NCBI GenBank assembly: GCA_964431545.1
Contig: CAYSLC010000183.1
Location: 1 to 11,394, forward strand
DNA length: 11,394 nucleotides
Reading direction: 5' to 3'
Origin: CAYSLC01 sp964431545
GTDB taxonomy: Bacteria; Desulfobacterota; Desulfobacteria; Desulfobacterales; JAABSP01
Shown one piece after another: positions 7,237-11,394 of the stretch (position 1 is its first letter; each line of letters opens with the position of its first letter). The notes below the pieces were generated by a model. The model worked only from the letters and a program-made list of their open reading frames with translations. It was not told where the DNA came from and did not search any database. Both the position numbers and the translations under genes were made by a program.

Positions 7237-8745
7237 TCAGATCTTGGGATTGTGCGGATCGATCTGGAAGGCCGCGTAGGCCTCGTTGCCGTGCTCGGTG
7301 AGATCGAGCCCCATCTCCTCCTCCTCGCCGGTGACCCGCAGGCCGATGGTGTGCTTGATGGCCATGAAAAGGACCAGGCCGGTCCCGAAGGCCCAGAGGA
7401 AGCCGACGCCGATGCCGATCAACTGGGCCAGGAGCACGGTGGCGCTGAAGGTCTCCACGCCGAAGAAGGCGTAGGCGAGGGTTCCCCAGGCCCCGCAGAC
7501 GCCGTGGACGCTGATGCAGCCGACGGGGTCGTCGACCTTGAGATACCGCTCGATGAAGATCACGCTGAAGACCACCAGAACGCCGGCCACCAGGCCGATG
7601 ATCAGGGCGCCGTAGACGTCCACCACGTCCACCGCCGTGCAGATGGCCACCATCCCGGAGAGAAACCCGTTGACGGTCATGCCCACGTCGGGCTTTTTCA
7701 TGTAGAGCCAGATGGCGGTGACGGCGCCGATGCCGCCGGCGGCCCCGGCGATGTTGGTCATCACGGCGATGCGGGCCATGTTGCCGTCGAAGGTGGTGGT
7801 GGAACCCGGATTGAACCCGAACCATCCCAGCCAGAGGATGAAGCCGCCGATGACGGCAAAGGGGAGACTGTGACCCGGAATCGCCTTGGGAGTCCCGTCG
7901 GCGGCGAATTTGCCGGCACGGGGCCCGATCACGATGGCCCCCGCCAGGGCGAGCCACCCGCCGATGGAGTGGACCACGGTGGAGCCGGCGAAGTCATAGA
8001 ACCCGACCCCGAGGACCCCCTCCAGCCAGCCGGAGCCGTCCAGCAGACTCCCCCAGGCCCAACTGCCGTAGACCGGGTAGATGAAGGCGCAGATCACGAT
8101 GCTGTAGGCCAGGTAACCGGTGAACTTGGTCCGCTCGGCCACGCCCCCCGAGACGATGGTGGCGGTGGTGGCGGCGAAGACGCACTGGAAGAGCCAGAAG
8201 GCGAACCCCCATTGGGTGGCGCCGGTGTTGCCCAACATGAAGAGCGATTCATCCGGCCCCGCGAACATGATGTGAAAGCCCACCAGGAGAAACGCGATGG
8301 TCCCGATACAGAAATCCATGATGTTCTTCATCATGATGTTGACGGCGTTCTTGGCCCGGGTCAATCCCGCCTCCAGCATGGCGAAGCCCGCCTGCATGAT
8401 GAAGACGAGGAAGGCGGCGATGCAGGTCCAGATCACGTCGGCCCGGTACTGGAGGATCTCCAGGCCCGTGAGATACCGGACGATGGTGACCGGCTCCGAA
8501 CGCCCCGCCACACTCACTTCCTCCTCGATGGGCGTGGTTTCGTCCCGGTAGGCCGCCGAGACCGGAAGCTCGCTCCGGATCTCCGCCTGGGACTTGCCCT
8601 GGAAGAGTTCCGCCGGGTACTGGCCGACAGCCTCTTGGACCGAAGCGGGATCCGCGGCGGTTGCCATGCCCGGGAAAACGAGACAAGTGCAAAACATCAT
8701 GGCCAAAAGGATGAAGAGCCATTTGGTTGTGGACATCGGTTTCAT
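7237..8745 (-). CDS. amt: Ammonium transporter (Amt/MEP/Rh family) with periplasmic N-terminal extension
   Basis: A 502-residue protein from ATG 8745, chosen for the strong GAGGAGG 8 bases upstream and for the signal peptide starting there (hydrophobic 9-26, likely cleavage after ATA at 28-30). Residues 31 to about 100 are a hydrophilic extension before the first channel helix. The rest is a complete Amt channel with QAGFAMLEAG (118-127), the family signature DFAGSTVVHSIGG (251-263) and HGVCGAWGT (414-422). His259 and His414 are the pore twin histidines. The cytoplasmic tail with GLDLTEHGNEAY (479-490) is the region that GlnK docks to. It conducts ammonium across the inner membrane. It follows glnK by 70 bases, the classic glnK-amtB operon, so GlnK block of the pore is expected. 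Confidence 0.96.
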   Translation of the reverse strand: MKPMSTTKWLFILLAMMFCTCLVFPGMATAADPASVQEAVGQYPAELFQGKSQAEIRSELPVSAAYRDETTPIEEEVSVAGRSEPVTIVRYLTGLEILQYRADVIWTCIAAFLVFIMQAGFAMLEAGLTRAKNAVNIMMKNIMDFCIGTIAFLLVGFHIMFAGPDESLFMLGNTGATQWGFAFWLFQCVFAATTATIVSGGVAERTKFTGYLAYSIVICAFIYPVYGSWAWGSLLDGSGWLEGVLGVGFYDFAGSTVVHSIGGWLALAGAIVIGPRAGKFAADGTPKAIPGHSLPFAVIGGFILWLGWFGFNPGSTTTFDGNMARIAVMTNIAGAAGGIGAVTAIWLYMKKPDVGMTVNGFLSGMVAICTAVDVVDVYGALIIGLVAGVLVVFSVIFIERYLKVDDPVGCISVHGVCGAWGTLAYAFFGVETFSATVLLAQLIGIGVGFLWAFGTGLVLFMAIKHTIGLRVTGEEEEMGLDLTEHGNEAYAAFQIDPHNPKI

Positions 8746-8781
8746 GGTGGGAACCTCCTCGTTGAGAATGAAAATGTTGTT

Positions 8782-8797
8782 TCGGCTCGTTAGCCGA
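8782..8797 (-). other. Small hairpin between glnK and amt
   Basis: TCGGCT (8782-8787) and AGCCGA (8792-8797) form a 6-bp stem with a 4-base loop in the 70-base spacer. No T tract follows directly. It may tune the glnK:amt message ratio by processing or partial termination; that role is inference. Confidence 0.35.
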
Positions 8798-8815
8798 TCA
8801 TCTACCCGGTACGGA

Positions 8816-9154
8816 TCAGATGGCATCCTGGTCCGTTTCGCCCGTTCGGATCCGAAGGACCGACGCCACCGGCAGGACGAAGATCTTTCCGTCGCCGACC
8901 TTGCCGGTGTTGGCCTCCTTCTGGATCGCCTCCACGACCCGATCGGACATGTCGACGTCCACGATGATTTCCAGTTTGATTTTGGGGACCAGATCGACCT
9001 GGTACTCCGCCCCCCGATAGATCTCCTTGTGACCCTTCTGCCGCCCGAAGCCCTTGACCTCCGAGATGGTCATTCCCTTGACGCCGATGTCGTTGATCGC
9101 CTTCTTGACGTCGTCGAGCTTGAACGGTTTGATGATCGCCTCGATTTTTTTCAT
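8816..9154 (-). CDS. glnK: PII nitrogen regulatory protein (GlnK/GlnB)
   Basis: A 112-residue protein, the usual PII length. The start at 9154 is supported by AGGAGG 7 bases upstream and by the conserved MKKIEAIIKPFKLDDV N-terminus. It contains the PII signature GFGRQKGH (35-42), the T-loop YRGAEYQVD (46-54) with the uridylylation-site Tyr51, and TGKVGDGKIFV (83-93) of the ATP-binding B loop; it ends IRIRTGETDQDAI. PII trimers bind ATP/ADP and 2-oxoglutarate and report carbon/nitrogen balance. Directly before amt, the expected main job is to plug the Amt pore under nitrogen sufficiency; it may also act on the nearby glutamine synthetase. A sigma-54-type promoter lies upstream. The linkage to amt favours the name glnK over glnB, although the sequence alone does not separate them. 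Confidence 0.96.
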   Translation of the reverse strand: MKKIEAIIKPFKLDDVKKAINDIGVKGMTISEVKGFGRQKGHKEIYRGAEYQVDLVPKIKLEIIVDVDMSDRVVEAIQKEANTGKVGDGKIFVLPVASVLRIRTGETDQDAI

Positions 9155-9218
9155 CTCCTTGCCTCCTGAAAACCTGTTGGTTCCACGGTTGGGGTGTTGG
9201 TACCTGCAAAGGGGCGTT

Positions 9219-9234
9219 AGCAAAGAGCGTACCA
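9219..9234 (-). promoter_or_regulatory. Sigma-54 promoter of glnK-amt
   Basis: On the minus strand TGGTACGCTCTTTGCT matches the -24/-12 consensus TGGCACG-N4-TTGCW with a single change (C to T). GG and GC are exactly 10 bases apart. Transcription would begin near 9209, leaving about 55 bases before the glnK ATG. Sigma-54 control with an NtrC-type activator is the usual arrangement for glnK-amtB operons. Confidence 0.75.
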
Positions 9235-9353
9235 TTCGGAATCGATCCGTCCGTCCATCCCCGTTGGAAACGGCCCGCTGTATTATGGGAATATTTTTTT
9301 CTCACCATGAAAATCAGAAAAATCCGACCCCTATTGTTCCCGGATTCTTTATA

Positions 9354-9508
9354 CATAATTGTAGTATCCTATATTTTTAATACGTTAATGTAATTAATGC
9401 TATGATGCCTCTCTGTTATTGCAGGATATGAGGGTAGACGTAAATCGTATTTATCCGGAGATTCATGATGGAAATGTAATTTTTGATAATTGATATACCA
9501 TAATTGTA
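9354..9508. repeat. Repeated CATAATTGTA motif in the AT-rich spacer
   Basis: CATAATTGTA occurs exactly at 9354-9363 and 9499-9508, 145 bases apart. The core ATAATTG occurs a third time at 9486-9492. TAATTG is partly self-complementary (CAATTA). These could be regulator half-sites, but in such AT-rich DNA chance repetition is possible. Confidence 0.35.
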
Positions 9509-9522
9509 TTTTTCTGTTCAAT

Positions 9523-9553
9523 CCTCCTTTGGTTGCGCGGAGGCCGGACCTCC
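9523..9553 (+). other. Mutually exclusive small hairpins
   Basis: CCTCC (9523-9527) can pair with GGAGG (9539-9543), and the same GGAGG can instead pair with CCTCC (9549-9553). A longer transcript reaching the synthetase from further upstream could switch between the two. The predicted sigma-54 start at about 9683 lies downstream and would exclude it. Confidence 0.25.
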
Positions 9554-9656
9554 TCTATTTATCGATCCCATCCCCCGCTCCGGGAGCGGTCTTCTCGCCA
9601 TTCTGGGCGGGGGTCTACCATGACGATGGAGGTCCCGATCCCCAGAAAATCGGATA

Positions 9657-9672
9657 TGGCATACAATGTGCT
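9657..9672 (+). promoter_or_regulatory. Sigma-54-like promoter of the glutamine synthetase gene
   Basis: TGGCATACAATGTGCT fits TGGCAYR-N4-TTGCW with one core mismatch (G for the first T of TTGC). GG and GC are exactly 10 bases apart. Predicted start near 9683, about 46 bases before the ATG at 9729. Pairing with the glnK promoter on the other side supports shared nitrogen control. Confidence 0.55.
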
Positions 9673-9728
9673 GATCGTTCCTGGCAGGAAAAGAAATATC
9701 ATTGGAATCAATTTTCAAGGAGGAGCCG

Positions 9729-11138
9729 ATGAACCGGGAACTCACGGCCGGCGGCGCGGGCGCCGGAGTCAAGGAAAAGCGGGAAGAGGTTCGGGATCAG
9801 CTGACGGAGCAGGGCGTCGAATTCCTGTTGGCCAAGTTCGTGGACATCCACGGATGTCCGAAGGTCAAGCAGGTGCCGGTCTCCTGCTTCGACGACATCG
9901 TGGACGAGGGCGCCGGGTTTGCCGGAGGCGCGGTCTGGGGGCTGGGCCAGGGGCCGGAGAGCCATGACATGATGGCCCGGGCCGATCTGGAAACCTTCTG
10001 CCAGCTCCCCTGGCGGACCAACGTCGCCATCGCCGACTGCAACATCTTCGTGGATGACGAGCCCTGGCCGTTCTGCGCGCGGACCAACCTCGCCCGCATG
10101 GTCGACCGGTTCGCCGGGGAGGGGTATGTGTTGAACGGCGGGTTCGAACCCGAGCACTTCCTGGTGGAGCGGAATGAGGACGGCACCCTCGTCCCATGGG
10201 ATCCGATGAGGATCGATACCCTAGCCAAACCGTGCTATGATTTCCGGGGGATGTGCCAGACCATGGACTACCTCCAGGAGATCATCCGTTTCGGGAACCA
10301 GATGGGGTTCGAAATCTACCAGAGCGACCACGAGGACGCCAACGGCCAGTATGAGATCAACTTCAACTGGAGCGGCGCGGTCCAGGCCGCCGATCGACTG
10401 GTCAAGTTCCGGATGATGGCCGGACAGGTGGCCGGAAAGTACGGGGCCGTGGCCACCTTCATGGCCAAACCCTTCGACGACCGGACCGGCTCCGGAGCGC
10501 ACTTCCACTTCCATGTGGCCGATGCCCGGACCGGAGCGAATCTCTTTCCGTTGAACGGCGGCCGGGATACCAAGGGGCTGGGGCTTTCCTCCACCGCCCT
10601 GCACTATCTGGGCGGGCTGCTCAAACACATCCGCGCCATCACCGCCGTCGCCTCCCCCAACATCAACTGTTACCGGCGGATCCAGAGCGGGGAGTTCGTC
10701 TATTCCTCCGCCTCCGGATACACCTGGACGCCGGCCTACGCCTCCTTCGGCGACAACAACCGCACCCAGCTCTTCCGGTGCCCGGCCCCCAACCGCTTCG
10801 AGGACCGTTCGCCGTCGGCCATGGTCAATCCCTATCTGCTGATGGCGGCCCATATCGCCGCCGGTCTCGACGGCATCAAGAACGAGATCGACCCCGGGGA
10901 GGCCGTGATCGGCGAGAACGTCTGGAATCTCCCCTTTGAGGAGCGGCGGAAACGGGGGATGGTGCTGCTGCCTCAGAACTTGATGGAGGCGGTGGAGGCC
11001 CTGGAGGCCGACACGGTGGTCAAGGACGGGCTCGGGCCCATCGCGGATGAGTTCATCAAGCTGAAGAAGGCGGAGTGGAGTGAGTTCATGCGCCACGTAA
11101 CGCCGTGGGAGGTGGAGCGGTACCTGACCTATCTATAG
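9729..11138 (+). CDS. glnT: Type III glutamate-ammonia ligase (GlnT-like glutamine synthetase)
   Basis: A 469-residue protein; ATG 9729 is preceded by AAGGAGG at the right spacing, better than the TTG at 9702. The N-terminal beta-grasp (about 28-110, FVDIHGCPKVKQVP) precedes the catalytic domain. Active-site motifs are GFEPEHF (138-144, metal Glu140/Glu142), DHEDANGQYEINF (200-212), GSGAHFHFHV (254-263), GDNNRTQLFR (341-350) and NRFEDR (355-360). Length and wording match the type III ligase group (GlnT, including gamma-glutamylmethylamide synthetases) rather than the large GlnN type. It couples ATP hydrolysis to amidation of glutamate. At the adenylylation position of GSI (NLYDLP) it reads NVWNLP (397-402), with Trp399 replacing Tyr, so AdoMet-independent AMP transfer by GlnE-type control is unlikely. 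Methylamine as an alternative amine substrate cannot be excluded. Confidence 0.92.
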   Translation: MNRELTAGGAGAGVKEKREEVRDQLTEQGVEFLLAKFVDIHGCPKVKQVPVSCFDDIVDEGAGFAGGAVWGLGQGPESHDMMARADLETFCQLPWRTNVAIADCNIFVDDEPWPFCARTNLARMVDRFAGEGYVLNGGFEPEHFLVERNEDGTLVPWDPMRIDTLAKPCYDFRGMCQTMDYLQEIIRFGNQMGFEIYQSDHEDANGQYEINFNWSGAVQAADRLVKFRMMAGQVAGKYGAVATFMAKPFDDRTGSGAHFHFHVADARTGANLFPLNGGRDTKGLGLSSTALHYLGGLLKHIRAITAVASPNINCYRRIQSGEFVYSSASGYTWTPAYASFGDNNRTQLFRCPAPNRFEDRSPSAMVNPYLLMAAHIAAGLDGIKNEIDPGEAVIGENVWNLPFEERRKRGMVLLPQNLMEAVEALEADTVVKDGLGPIADEFIKLKKAEWSEFMRHVTPWEVERYLTYL

Positions 11139-11192
11139 ATCCCCGAAAGACGGAAGGGAACGGCGAACCAACCGGCGGCCGAGAGGATCGTG

Positions 11193-11394
11193 ATGCCGGA
11201 GGAATCAAAAAGAGATGAATGGGAAGACGCCGACGGGGTCTACGGAGCGGTTTTGGCGATGCTCCGAGCCGGGGGGCACCCGTTTGCGATCCGTGAACAC
11301 TCCCCGGTCCGGACCATCCAGGAGGCCCATGAGCGGGTTCCCCACCTGACCCGCAACCTCCTGAAGACGGTCGTGTTCCGGATCAAGGACGGGG
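11193..11394 (+). CDS. YbaK/ProX-like aminoacyl-tRNA deacylase domain protein, 3' end beyond window
   Basis: The frame is open from ATG 11193 (a GTG lies immediately before it at 11190) to the window end, giving 67 residues. GAGAGG at 11181-11186 is a good ribosome-binding site. A charged start (about 12 residues) leads into a helix and then FAIREHSPVRTIQEA (31-45) and LLKTVVFRIKDG (56-67). These resemble the beginning of the YbaK/EbsC/ProX fold (EHxPVxTxxEA, KTLVF), whose members clear mischarged Cys-, Ala- or Pro-tRNA in trans. The Lys of LLKT is the usual conserved Lys region. It starts 54 bases after the synthetase stop with no obvious terminator between, so co-transcription is plausible. 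The family call rests only on the N-terminal part. Confidence 0.6.
   Translation, partial: MPEESKRDEWEDADGVYGAVLAMLRAGGHPFAIREHSPVRTIQEAHERVPHLTRNLLKTVVFRIKDG

Larger units (their letters stand above)
9155..9728. promoter_or_regulatory. Divergent control region between glnK-amt and glutamine synthetase, with AT-rich core
   Basis: 574 bases without a convincing gene. Each end carries a sigma-54-like promoter pointing outward. The middle, about 9275-9535, is strikingly AT-rich against the GC-rich flanks. It contains CATAATTGTA twice (9354-9363 and 9499-9508) and the related GATAATTGAT (9485-9494). Such a stretch could be curved or activator-bound DNA serving both promoters. I did not find a clear NtrC-type site. 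Small inverted repeats lie at 9261-9273, 9539-9553 and 9575-9589. Confidence 0.6.

Noticed and set aside
7040..7957. N-terminal extension of the regulator frame to 7957
   Set aside because: It overlaps the amt gene in another frame, is Arg/His/Gly-rich and crosses both terminator hairpins. The HTH domain starts properly from 7039.
7129..8793. Long plus-strand open frame opposite amt
   Set aside because: The translation is an Asp/Gly/His/Glu-rich composition artefact antisense to a complete Amt gene, with no recognisable domain and no ribosome-binding site.
9428..9493. Short plus-strand frame of 21 residues (MRVDVNRIYPEIHDGNVIFDN)
   Set aside because: It has AGG near its ATG but at poor spacing, no recognisable features and no regulatory logic. 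A leader peptide is possible but not supportable from this sequence alone.
9470..9495. IHF-like site in the AT-rich spacer
   Set aside because: The best candidate misses the YAA-N4-TTGATW spacing by one base, so it is not called.
9490..9772. Overlapping frames on both strands in the spacer ahead of the ligase (9490-9732 plus, 9518-9772 minus)
   Set aside because: There is no similarity to known proteins, they cross the predicted promoter, and codon use does not resemble the neighbouring genes.

Overview
The window is a GC-rich stretch of a Gram-negative bacterial chromosome. It carries sigma-54-type promoters, a signal peptide on its ammonium channel, and a split glutamate synthase of the archaeal/GlxB type. 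Gene content and style suggest Desulfobacterota (an anaerobic deltaproteobacterial lineage), but this is inference, since no rRNA or marker gene is present. An exact run of 100 N at 2964-3063 shows that this is a scaffolded draft or metagenome assembly.

Layout: (1) 1-909 (+) is the 3' part of an SPFH/band-7 membrane-scaffold protein. It converges on (2) a TPR protein with an acidic linker at 1000-2265 (-), with a 13-bp inverted repeat between them. (3) 2458-7039 (-) is a probable operon, read as an XRE-cupin regulator (7039-6428), a class II glutamine amidotransferase (6367-5447), and a large glutamate-synthase-like protein (5381-2458, broken by the N run). (4) 7237-9154 (-) is glnK-amt, followed by tandem hairpins. 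(5) 9155-9728 is a divergent control region with an AT-rich core and a sigma-54-like promoter near each end. (6) 9729-11138 (+) is a type III glutamine synthetase. (7) 11193 to the window end (+) is the start of a YbaK/ProX-like protein.

Together these form a compact nitrogen-assimilation island. Amt imports ammonium and GlnK gates Amt and reports nitrogen status. The type III synthetase makes glutamine (or a gamma-glutamylamide). The amidotransferase plus FMN/Fe-S synthase would then turn glutamine and 2-oxoglutarate into glutamate, under an adjacent small-molecule-sensing regulator. No NAD(P)H-oxidising GltD-type subunit is visible, so the electron donor is open; ferredoxin is one possibility. 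The same gene families also make up the N-methylglutamate/gamma-glutamylmethylamide modules of methylamine users, so substrate identity is not settled by sequence alone.

The points most worth a second look are these. The synthase carries a second, degenerate copy of its own FMN barrel, and the assembly gap falls inside that copy. The glutamine synthetase has Trp where the adenylylated Tyr normally sits. The glnK promoter matches the sigma-54 consensus closely. The Amt has a long periplasmic N-terminal extension.
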